From Streptomyces sp. ISL-98 (GTDB lineage Bacteria > Actinomycetota > Actinomycetes > Streptomycetales > Streptomycetaceae), in NCBI RefSeq assembly GCF_018614055.1, contig NZ_JAGGPB010000053.1, positions 1 to 41,418 on the forward strand: a stretch of DNA of 41,418 nt, written 5' to 3'. The notes under the pieces are model-generated. The model did no database searches. It worked only from the letters and a program-made list of their open reading frames with translations, and was not told the origin of the DNA. This document shows, piece by piece, positions 7,147-14,334 of this stretch. The position numbers were made by a program, and so were the translations under genes. How positions within the stretch are numbered: position 1 is the first letter of the stretch; each line of letters begins with the position of its first letter.

Positions 7147-8391
7147 TCAGGCGTTGACCAATGCATACGTCTGCCGGGCGATTTCCAGCTCCTCGTCGGT
7201 GGGTATGACGGCGACCGCGACCCTGGCGTACTCCGGCGAGATGAGACGCGGCTCACCGGAACGTACGGCATTGAGGTTCGCGTCCACCGCCAGGCCCAGC
7301 TCCTCCAGGCCCGCGATCGCAGCCTCACGCACGGGCGCGGCGTTCTCGCCGACGCCCGCGGTGAAGACCACCGCGTCGACCCGTCCCAGAACGGCGTAAT
7401 ACGCGCCGATGTACTTCTTCAGCCGATGAATGTAGATCTCGAAGGCGAGCAGCGCCCGCCGGTCGCCCTCGTCGATACGGCGCCGGATCTCCCGCATGTC
7501 GTTGTCGCCGCAGAGACCGATCAGGCCGCTCTTCTTGTTGAGCAGTGCGTCGATCTCGTCGGTGGACATACCGGCGACCCGCTTCAGGTGGAAGATCACG
7601 GCCGGGTCGATGTCACCGGAGCGCGTTCCCATCACCAGACCTTCCAGTGGCGTGAGCCCCATCGACGTATCGACGCACTGCCCGCCCCGGACGGCCGACG
7701 CGGACGCCCCGTTGCCCAGGTGCAGGACGATGACATTGACCTCGGACGGGTCCTTGCCCAGCAGCTTGGCAGCCTTCCGGGAGACGTACGCGTGCGACGT
7801 GCCGTGGAAGCCGTAGCGGCGGATGCGGTGGGCGTCGGCGGTCTCGACGTCCATCGCGTAGCGGGCCGCCGACTCCGGCATCGTCGTATGGAAGGCGGTG
7901 TCGAAGACGGCGACCTGCGGGAGGTCGGGGCGCAGCGCCCGGGCGGTGCGGATGCCGGTGATGTTCGCCGGGTTGTGCAGCGGCGCGACCGGTACGAGCC
8001 GCTCGATCTCCGCCATCACCTCGTCGTCGATCACGGTGGGCGCGGTGAACTTCAGGCCGCCGTGGACGACGCGGTGACCGATGGCGGCCAACTCGGGGGA
8101 GTCGACGCCGAGTCCGTCGGTCGCCAGCTCCTCGGCGACGGCCTTCAGCGCGGCGTCGTGGTCGGCGATGGGTCCCGTGCGCTCGCGCTTGCCGGCGCCG
8201 TCGCCGGTGAGCGGGGTGTGCACGAGGCGGGACGTCTGCTCACCGATGCGTTCGACCAGGCCGATCGCGAGACGCGAGTGGTCGCGCATGTCGAGGAGCT
8301 GGTACTTCACCGACGACGAGCCGGAGTTGAGGACGAGGATGCGCGTAGCGGTCACGGGTGCGGAGCTTTCCTGGACGGGGGTGGTGGTCAT
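7147..8391 (-). CDS. ackA: Acetate kinase
   Basis: The 414-residue enzyme interconverts acetyl phosphate plus ADP and acetate plus ATP. Both family signatures are present: VLNSGSSSVKYQL near the N-terminus and VFDTAFHTTMPESA in the middle. The nucleotide-binding HLGNGAS and GVGEN motifs of the ASKHA fold are also present. The ATG at 8391 overlaps the pta stop codon in an ATGA tetranucleotide, which indicates translational coupling with pta. The first 17 or so residues form a short Thr/Val-rich extension before the conserved domain. With Pta it makes the reversible acetyl-CoA/acetate pathway. Confidence 0.97.
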   Translation of the reverse strand: MTTTPVQESSAPVTATRILVLNSGSSSVKYQLLDMRDHSRLAIGLVERIGEQTSRLVHTPLTGDGAGKRERTGPIADHDAALKAVAEELATDGLGVDSPELAAIGHRVVHGGLKFTAPTVIDDEVMAEIERLVPVAPLHNPANITGIRTARALRPDLPQVAVFDTAFHTTMPESAARYAMDVETADAHRIRRYGFHGTSHAYVSRKAAKLLGKDPSEVNVIVLHLGNGASASAVRGGQCVDTSMGLTPLEGLVMGTRSGDIDPAVIFHLKRVAGMSTDEIDALLNKKSGLIGLCGDNDMREIRRRIDEGDRRALLAFEIYIHRLKKYIGAYYAVLGRVDAVVFTAGVGENAAPVREAAIAGLEELGLAVDANLNAVRSGEPRLISPEYARVAVAVIPTDEELEIARQTYALVNA

Positions 8392-10463
8392 GCGGACTCG
8401 CCCTGGGCCTGTATCGCCGTGATGGCGACGGTCTGGACGATGTCCTGGACCAGGGCGCCGCGCGAAAGGTCGTTCACCGGCTTGTTCAGGCCCTGGAGGA
8501 CGGGGCCGACGGCGACCGCACCGGCCGAGCGCTGCACGGCCTTGTACGTGTTGTTGCCGGTGTTCAGGTCCGGGAAGATCAGGACCGTCGCCTGGCCCGC
8601 GACCTCGGAGTCCGGCAGCTTGGTCGCGGCGACGGACGGCTCGACCGCCGCGTCGTACTGGATCGGCCCCTCGACCCTCAGGTCCGGGCGGCCGGCCCGT
8701 ACCAGCTCGGTGGCTTCGCGCACCTTGTCGACGTCCGCGCCGGAGCCCGAGCTGCCGGTCGAGTACGAGAGCATCGCCAGCCGCGGATCCACGCCGAACT
8801 TCTGCGCCGTGGCGGCCGACTGCACGGCGATGTCCGCGAGCTGGACGGCGTTCGGGTCCGGGTTGACCGCGCAGTCGCCGTACACCAGGACCCGGTCGCC
8901 GAGCAGCATGAAGAAGACCGAGGACACGATCTTGGCGTCCGGCTTGGTCTTGATGATCTCGAAGGCGGGGCGGATGGTCGCGGCGGTGGAGTGCACCGAG
9001 CCCGACACCATGCCGTCGGCCAGGCCCTCGTGGACCATGAACGTGCCGAAGTAGTTCACATCGGCGACCACGTCGTGCGCCAGCTCCAGGCTGACGCCCC
9101 GGTGCGCGCGCATTTTCGCGTACGACTCGGCGAACCGGCCGCGCAGCTGGGAGGTCTGCGGGTCGATGATCTGCGTCAGCGCGAGGTCGATGCCCAGGTC
9201 GGCGGCCTTCTTGCGGATGACGTCGACGTCGCCGAGCAGCGTCAGGTCGCACACGTCGCGGCGCAGCAGCACATCGGCCGCGCGCAGTACGCGCTCCTCC
9301 GTGCCCTCGGGGAGTACGACGCGGCGGCGCTTGGCGCGGGCCCTTTCGAGCAGCTCGTGCTCGAACATCATCGGTGTGACACGGCCGCTGCGGGCCACCG
9401 ACATCCGGGCCAGCAGGTCGGCGGTGTCGACGTGCCGCTCGAACAGGCCGAGCGCGGTCTCCGCCTTGCGCGGGGTGGCCGCGCTCAGCTTGCCCTCCAT
9501 GGCGAAGAGCTCGCCCGCGGTGGGGAAGGAGCCGCCGGCCACCGAGACCACCGGGGTACCGGGCGCGAGGCGCGCGGCCAGGGTCAGCACCTCGTCGCCG
9601 GGGCGCTCGTTCAGGGTGAGGAGTACGCCGGCTATGGGCGGGGTGCCCGCGCTGTGGGCGGCGAGCGAACCGACCACCAGGTCGGAGCGGTCGCCCGGGG
9701 TGACGACGAGGCAGCCGGGGGTCAGGGCGTTCAGGAAGTTCGGCAGCATCGCACCGCCGAACACGAAGTCCAGGGCGTCGCGCGCGAGACCCGCGTCGTC
9801 GCCGAGCAGCACAGTGCCGCCGAGGGCGCGCGTTATCTGGGAGACCGTGGGGGCGGAGAGCGCGGCGTCGTCGGGCAGCGCGTAGCACGGCACGGGCAGG
9901 CTGGCCGACAGCCGCTCGGCGATCTCGTGGCGGTCCATCGGGGCGACCCGGTTGGCGACCATGGCCAGAATGTCGCAGCCCAGGGCCTCGTACGCGCGGT
10001 AGGCGTTACGGGTCTCGGAGCGCACCGACTTGGCGGTCTGCTTCCTGCCGCCGACCACCGGGATCACCGAGGCGCCGAACTCATTGGCCAGCCGGGCGTT
10101 CAGGGCGAGTTCCTCGGGGAGCAGGGTGTCCGCGAAGTCCGTACCGAGGACCAGGACGACCTCGTACTCCCGCGCCACCTTGTGGAAGCGGTCGACGATG
10201 CGGGACACCAGCTCGTCGGTGCCCTTCTCGGCCTGGAGGGCGGACGCCTCGCTGTAGTCCATGCCGTACCCGGACGCCGGGTCCTGCGACAGCCGGTAGC
10301 GGGCGCGCAGTAGGTCGAACAGCCGATCGGGCCCGTCGTGCACGAGGGGGCGGAATACGCCCACCCGGTCCACTTGGCGGGTGAGGAGCTCCATGACTCC
10401 CAGCTCGACGACCTGGCGACCGTCGCCCCGGTCGATCCCGGTCACGTACACGCTGCGCGTCAC
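8388..10463 (-). CDS. pta: Phosphate acetyltransferase
   Basis: The 691-residue long-form Pta catalyses acetyl-CoA plus phosphate to acetyl phosphate plus CoA. Domains in order are an N-terminal BioD-like P-loop-fold domain (about 1-215), a DRTGG domain (about 215-330) and the catalytic PTA/PTB domain (about 365-691, beginning near FEHELLERARA). The canonical P-loop is degenerate: GIDRGDGRQ stands where E. coli Pta has GTSVGLT, so nucleotide binding there is doubtful; this seems usual in actinobacterial Pta. The GTG at 10463 is preceded by GGAG about seven bases upstream. Upstream in-frame sequence back to 10700 runs into the promoter region and lacks coding bias. The stop overlaps the ackA start by 4 bp. 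Confidence 0.95.
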   Translation of the reverse strand: MTRSVYVTGIDRGDGRQVVELGVMELLTRQVDRVGVFRPLVHDGPDRLFDLLRARYRLSQDPASGYGMDYSEASALQAEKGTDELVSRIVDRFHKVAREYEVVLVLGTDFADTLLPEELALNARLANEFGASVIPVVGGRKQTAKSVRSETRNAYRAYEALGCDILAMVANRVAPMDRHEIAERLSASLPVPCYALPDDAALSAPTVSQITRALGGTVLLGDDAGLARDALDFVFGGAMLPNFLNALTPGCLVVTPGDRSDLVVGSLAAHSAGTPPIAGVLLTLNERPGDEVLTLAARLAPGTPVVSVAGGSFPTAGELFAMEGKLSAATPRKAETALGLFERHVDTADLLARMSVARSGRVTPMMFEHELLERARAKRRRVVLPEGTEERVLRAADVLLRRDVCDLTLLGDVDVIRKKAADLGIDLALTQIIDPQTSQLRGRFAESYAKMRAHRGVSLELAHDVVADVNYFGTFMVHEGLADGMVSGSVHSTAATIRPAFEIIKTKPDAKIVSSVFFMLLGDRVLVYGDCAVNPDPNAVQLADIAVQSAATAQKFGVDPRLAMLSYSTGSSGSGADVDKVREATELVRAGRPDLRVEGPIQYDAAVEPSVAATKLPDSEVAGQATVLIFPDLNTGNNTYKAVQRSAGAVAVGPVLQGLNKPVNDLSRGALVQDIVQTVAITAIQAQGESA

Positions 10464-10699
10464 GCGTGCTCTCCGTCCAGTTAGGGTGGGCTTGCCCTCT
10501 TGACAATACCTCTGAGGGTGGTTAGGGCGCCCGCCGGGCGGGGCCCGCCGGACGTCTGCGGAAACGCCCCGCAGGGACCTTTCTGCGGCGTTTCTGCGGC
10601 CTTCCTGCCGGAGTGTCCGAAAGCGCGGAGCCCATGCGACCCGTGAAACAATCGGACTCTGGCTCACGTGTATCACTAGCGAGCAGGAGACACAGCACA

Positions 10700-11725
10700 A
10701 TGCGTATCGGAGTTCTCACCGCCGGCGGCGACTGCCCGGGGCTGAACGCAGTGATCCGGTCGGTTGTGCACCGTGCCGTCGCAGGTCACGGCGACGAAGT
10801 CGTCGGATTCGAGGACGGGTTCAAGGGCCTGCTCGACGGCCACTACCGCCCCCTCGACCTCAACGCCGTGAGCGGCATCCTGGCACGCGGCGGTACGATC
10901 CTGGGCTCCGCCCGCCTGGAGCGGGACCGGCTGCGCGAAGCGGCCGAGAACTGGCACGAGTTGTCGGAGCGCTCCGGTATCGACGCGCTCATTCCGATCG
11001 GCGGCGAAGGCACGCTCACGGCGTCCCGGATGCTGTCGGACGCGGGGATGCCCGTCGTCGGCGTACCGAAGACGATCGACAACGACATCAACGGCACCGA
11101 CCGCACCTTCGGCTTCGACACGGCCGTCGGCGTCGCCACCGAAGCCATAGACCGCCTCAAGACCACCGCCGAATCGCACCAGCGCGTGATGGTCGTCGAG
11201 GTCATGGGCCGGCACGCGGGCTGGATCGCGCTGGAGTCCGGCATGGCGGGCGGCGCGCACGGTATCTGCCTGCCGGAGCGTCCCTTCGAGGTGGACGACC
11301 TGGTCAAGATGGTCGAGGAACGCTTCGCGCGCGGGAAGAAGTTCGCGGTCGTGTGCGTCGCGGAAGGCGCGCGCCCGGCGGAGGGTTCCATGCCGTACGA
11401 GAAGGGCGCCATCGACAAGTTCGGGCACGAGCGCTTCACCGGCATCGGCACGCGGCTCGCCGGCGAGCTGGAAAAGCGCCTCGGCAAGGAAGCCCGCCCG
11501 GTCATTCTCGGCCACGTCCAGCGTGGCGGCACCCCGACGGCGTACGACCGGGTCCTGGCGACGCGCTTCGGCTGGCACGCGGTGGAGGCGGTGCACCGTG
11601 GCGACTTCGGCAACATGACGGCGCTGCGGGGCACGGACATCGTGATGGTGCCGCTCGCCGAGGGCGTCGAGGAGCTCAAGAGGGTCCCCGACGGGCGGAT
11701 GTACGAGGCGGAATCGGTCTTCTGA
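10700..11725 (+). CDS. pfkA: 6-phosphofructokinase (group III, actinobacterial type)
   Basis: The 341-residue enzyme phosphorylates fructose 6-phosphate to fructose 1,6-bisphosphate. Key motifs are GVLTAGGDCPGLNAV (nucleotide loop), PIGGEGTLTAS, PKTIDNDINGTD with the catalytic Asp, and the MGRHAGWIAL substrate segment. The residue after Glu in GGEG is Gly (the ATP-type residue, E. coli 104), while PKTIDND carries Lys where the E. coli enzyme has Gly (position 124). This Gly/Lys combination marks the group III enzymes of actinomycetes, and the S. coelicolor member is ATP-dependent. AGGAG lies 10 bases before the ATG. The gene is divergent from pta-ackA-pyk, so entry and exit of lower glycolysis sit around one control region. 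From memory this is the pfkA2 position. Confidence 0.96.
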   Translation: MRIGVLTAGGDCPGLNAVIRSVVHRAVAGHGDEVVGFEDGFKGLLDGHYRPLDLNAVSGILARGGTILGSARLERDRLREAAENWHELSERSGIDALIPIGGEGTLTASRMLSDAGMPVVGVPKTIDNDINGTDRTFGFDTAVGVATEAIDRLKTTAESHQRVMVVEVMGRHAGWIALESGMAGGAHGICLPERPFEVDDLVKMVEERFARGKKFAVVCVAEGARPAEGSMPYEKGAIDKFGHERFTGIGTRLAGELEKRLGKEARPVILGHVQRGGTPTAYDRVLATRFGWHAVEAVHRGDFGNMTALRGTDIVMVPLAEGVEELKRVPDGRMYEAESVF

Positions 11726-11741
11726 CCCGGCAGGACGGGGT

Positions 11742-11763
11742 CCCGGGCCGCGAGCGGCCCGGG
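11742..11763. terminator. Hairpin between convergent pfkA and XRE gene
   Basis: A 9-bp perfect inverted repeat (CCCGGGCCG / CGGCCCGGG) with a CGAG tetraloop starts 17 bp after the pfkA stop and 30 bp from the end of the convergent regulator gene. It probably terminates transcription from both sides. Confidence 0.8.
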
Positions 11764-11792
11764 CACCTGCCCGCGAGCGTCGTCGCCCCAGG

Positions 11793-12479
11793 TCAGGGGC
11801 GCCGGGCCAGCTGCCAGAAGTGGCCGACGATGGCGTCCAGGAAATCGCGGCCCGCCGCACCGTCCCCCGCCGAATCGCTCCCGCCCCAGCTCAGCGTCGA
11901 CACCATCCGGGACTGGTAGTCGGCGTGCAGCCGCTGGAGTACGTCCTCCAGCTGGTCCCGCGGCACAGGCACCAGCTTGGCCGTCGGGCGTACGTACGCC
12001 TGCCAGCGCGTCATCACCGCGCTGCGCAGCACCCCGGCCAGCTCCTCGTTCCGGCCGGTCGCCTTCACGAACTCCTCCGGCGACAGGCCGAGCACCTCGG
12101 AGAGTGCCGCGGACTGCCGCTCATTGCCGCGCCACCGCCCGGACTCCTCCATGCGCTGGTACGCATTCAGCTCCACGCCGATCGCCCGCGCAAGATCGGG
12201 CACGGCCAGGCCGCGCGCCAGCCGGTGCTCGCGCAGCGTGGTGGGGGAGGCCAGCAGGTCGCTCAGCGAACACCACAGCACGCCGGCGAGCGCGGTGATC
12301 TCCCGTGAATCGGGCGCGCGCAGGCCGCGCTCCCAGGCGACGACCATGTCGGGGACGATGTTCAGCCCGTATTGCGCGCGCAGGCCGTAGGCGACATGAC
12401 CGGGCGCCATGCCGAGGGCTTCGCGCAGTCGTCGCGCGGCGGGGGCGTTAAAGGGCGGAGTGGGGTGCACGGGGCACAC
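11793..12479 (-). CDS. XRE-type regulator with two helix-turn-helix segments
   Basis: The 228-residue protein contains two Cro/C1-like helical segments. The first is an unusual one near residues 14-65 (MAPGHVAYGL...MVVAWERGL), and the second, more typical, is near 80-130 (LREHRLARGLAVPDLARAIGVELNAYQRMEESG). The C-terminal third is helical and conserved in streptomycete homologues (RWQAYVRP..., DYQSRMVSTLSWGG), function unknown. GTG at 12479 is the earliest start and GTG at 12470 (giving Met-His-Pro) is equally plausible; neither has a ribosome binding site, so the message may be leaderless. It is divergent from the membrane-protein gene, with the 19-bp inverted repeat at 12533-12551 between them. 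I recall this gene next to pfkA2 in S. coelicolor. Confidence 0.85.
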   Translation of the reverse strand: MCPVHPTPPFNAPAARRLREALGMAPGHVAYGLRAQYGLNIVPDMVVAWERGLRAPDSREITALAGVLWCSLSDLLASPTTLREHRLARGLAVPDLARAIGVELNAYQRMEESGRWRGNERQSAALSEVLGLSPEEFVKATGRNEELAGVLRSAVMTRWQAYVRPTAKLVPVPRDQLEDVLQRLHADYQSRMVSTLSWGGSDSAGDGAAGRDFLDAIVGHFWQLARRP

Positions 12480-12532
12480 CGTACGTATGAAAACGGTGTG
12501 GCGACTACGGTGCGTTCGCCCAAGATTACAAG

Positions 12533-12551
12533 TCGTAGGAACGTCCTACGA
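12533..12551. promoter_or_regulatory. Inverted repeat TCGTAGGAACGTCCTACGA, candidate operator
   Basis: The 8-bp perfect arms (TCGTAGGA / TCCTACGA) are separated by ACG, between the divergent XRE gene and membrane-protein gene. An extended -10-like TGGTAGCCT follows at 12560-12568, so a bound protein would cover the -35 region of the plus-strand promoter. The XRE protein is the obvious candidate ligand; this is inference from position. Confidence 0.55.
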
Positions 12552-12603
12552 TCCAATTCTGGTAGCCTCCCCGGCCGGATCCTGGAGCGGGAGGGGAAAC
12601 GCC

Positions 12604-13320
12604 TTGCGCGGGTTACGGGGGTACGTACGACTGCGTCGCGCCGTTCCTGTGGTGGTGGTCATCACGGTGATCGCGGTGGGCGTCGTCGTGTGGCTGGACC
12701 GGCGAAGTGAGCAACTGGCCGACAACCGCGCACAGTTGAAGAGTGCCTGCGCGGGTCTGCTGCCACAGGGGCATTTAGGGCGATTCCTGTCGAAGGGTGA
12801 GGCGGGTTCGCTGCATCAGTACGGCACGATGCTCGATCCGGGGCAGCAGAGCCGCGTTCTGCTGGACTGCCGGCTGTCCTGGGGCGGCGACGAGGAGGTC
12901 ACCGTCAGGGCGAACGCCCTGCCGGCCCGGGCCGAGGAGGCGCCCGGCGCATCCGACAGCGACTTCCCCTTCCGCCTGCCGCCGACCGCGCAGGGAACGG
13001 TGAAGATCGACCGGAGCGGTGCGGCGCGGGCGATCGCCTCCCTGGTCGTCGAGTGCCCGAAGGGCCTGACGGGCCGCGTCCGGCCGAGCCAGGATCTCCA
13101 GGTGGCCGTGGGCCTGCCGGTGAAGGTGAAGGACGCGTACGCGAGCGAGCTCTCGCCGAGCGACCGGCGCCTGGTGGCCGGAGCAGCCGTACGCATCGCC
13201 AACTGGATCACCGACCGGCAGAAGTGCGGCGGTGCCCCGCTGAGCACCGGGCCCGCCGCCCCGGTGCCGGCCTCCGCCGACGCGCCGCGTTCAAGGCCTT
13301 CGTGGCCTGCCGCTTCCTGA
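12604..13320 (+). CDS. Membrane-anchored protein of unknown function, 3' end possibly frameshifted
   Basis: The 238-residue product starts Met-Arg-Gly-Leu-Arg with a basic cluster, one strongly hydrophobic helix (about residues 13-32, VPVVVVITVIAVGVVVW) and an extracytoplasmic domain containing several cysteines, for example in KSACAGLLP, LLDCRL, VVECPKG and RQKCGG. I recall such proteins as streptomycete-specific and of unknown role. The TTG at 12604 has a strong GGGAGGGG site seven bases upstream. The last 15 or so codons (from about 13282) lose third-position GC bias, whereas another frame in the same bases, from 13287 to about 13330, has perfect bias and reads AFKAFVACRFLNPNS. A one-base deletion or sequencing error near 13260-13287 may therefore have changed the C-terminus. 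Confidence 0.75.
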   Translation: MRGLRGYVRLRRAVPVVVVITVIAVGVVVWLDRRSEQLADNRAQLKSACAGLLPQGHLGRFLSKGEAGSLHQYGTMLDPGQQSRVLLDCRLSWGGDEEVTVRANALPARAEEAPGASDSDFPFRLPPTAQGTVKIDRSGAARAIASLVVECPKGLTGRVRPSQDLQVAVGLPVKVKDAYASELSPSDRRLVAGAAVRIANWITDRQKCGGAPLSTGPAAPVPASADAPRSRPSWPAAS

Positions 13321-13334
13321 ACCCCAACTCCCGT

Positions 13335-14018
13335 TCAGTGCAGGGAGATCCACCGGTAGTGGAGCTCCGGGCGCCCGACCTGGCCGTACTGCGGACTGCG
13401 CTCGGCCCGGCCCGTGGTGACCAGGTGTTCCAGATAGCGGCGCGCGGTGATCCGCGAGATCCCGACCTCGGCGGCGGCCGCGGCGGCCGTGACCCCGCTC
13501 GCCGATGTGCGCAGCGTACGGGTCACCGCGTCCAGCGTCGGCGCGCTCAGGCCCTTGGGGAGGGCGGCGGGCTCGGGGGTGCGGAGGGCGGCGAGCGCGC
13601 GGTCCACCTCGTCCTGGCCGCTGGCCTCGCCGGCCGACGCGCGGAACTCGGCGTAGCGGGTGAGGCGGTCGCGCAGGGTCGCGAAGGTGAAGGGCTTCAG
13701 GACGTACTGGACGACGCCGAGCGACACCCCTTCCCGTACGACGGCCAGATCGCGCGCCGAAGTGACGGCGATGACGTCGGCGGTGTGGCCCGCGCCGCGC
13801 AGTGAACGTACGAGCTGCAGGCCGTGGCCGTCGGGCAGGTAGAGGTCGAGCAGCAGCAGATCGACGGGCCGCCGGTCGAGGGCACGCACCGCCTCGGCCC
13901 GCGAGTGGGCGACGCCGGAGACTGCGAATCCGGGGACGCGGGCCACGTAGAGCGCGTGGGCGTCGGCCGCTACGGGGTCGTCTTCGACGACGAGGACGCG
14001 GATGGGGGCTGCGTTCAT
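13335..14018 (-). CDS. CitB/DcuR-family response regulator
   Basis: The 227-residue protein has a receiver domain (residues 1-120) and a C-terminal DNA-binding region. The receiver shows the acidic pair VVEDD, the phosphoacceptor Asp in LLLLDLYLPDG, and the conserved Lys in VQYVLKPF. The C-terminus carries a helix-turn-helix-like segment (GVTAAAAAAEVGISRITARRY) typical of regulators partnered with CitA/DcuS kinases. The ATG at 14018 has GAGGTGG five bases upstream; an ORF extension to 14126 lies in the repeat region and is not coding. Its kinase is encoded 316 bp upstream on the same strand, and the dicarboxylate symporter beyond it is the likely target. I infer that it activates the symporter in response to extracellular C4-dicarboxylate or citrate-like ligand. 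Confidence 0.92.
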   Translation of the reverse strand: MNAAPIRVLVVEDDPVAADAHALYVARVPGFAVSGVAHSRAEAVRALDRRPVDLLLLDLYLPDGHGLQLVRSLRGAGHTADVIAVTSARDLAVVREGVSLGVVQYVLKPFTFATLRDRLTRYAEFRASAGEASGQDEVDRALAALRTPEPAALPKGLSAPTLDAVTRTLRTSASGVTAAAAAAEVGISRITARRYLEHLVTTGRAERSPQYGQVGRPELHYRWISLH

Positions 14019-14334
14019 GCGGCCACCTCGGGGTGGGCTGCCCTGCGGGGCTGTTCCCCTACCCTTCCCCAAGCTCTCAACTTCGTTCGAGCAGGGGAGA
14101 CCCCATTCTTCCCGAACTGGGGGCAAGCCCCCAGACCCCCGGTACGCCCTTGGGGGTCCCCCCGGACGAAGTCTGGGGGAATGTCCTCAAACGCCGGACG
14201 GGCTGAAATACCAGCCCCTGGGGGTCCCCCCTGGACGAAGTCCTTGGGGGAGTTTGAGCAGCGAGGTCTGGGGCGGAGCCCTGGTTCGGGAAGGGGCGGG
14301 GTGGGGAAAGAAAAGGCCCGCCGGATACGCCGCG
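14019..14334. repeat. Cluster of Streptomyces-type intergenic repeats between kinase and regulator genes
   Basis: This 316-bp gap is packed with sequences that I recall as dispersed intergenic repeats in many Streptomyces genomes: CTCAACTTCGTTCGAGCAGG (from 14075) and CTCAAACGCCGGACGGGCTG (from 14186). It also holds two copies of a GGGGGTCCCCC-GGACGAAGTC module, near 14150-14175 and 14219-14242. Several inverted repeats of C/G runs are present. The sequence contains no gene. It separates what is normally a closely spaced kinase-regulator pair and may affect their co-expression. Confidence 0.75.

Noticed and set aside
7147..9888. Apparent 913-codon fusion upstream of acetate kinase
   Set aside because: The part before ATG 8391 overlaps pta in another frame and has no coding bias; the ATGA junction shows two normal genes.
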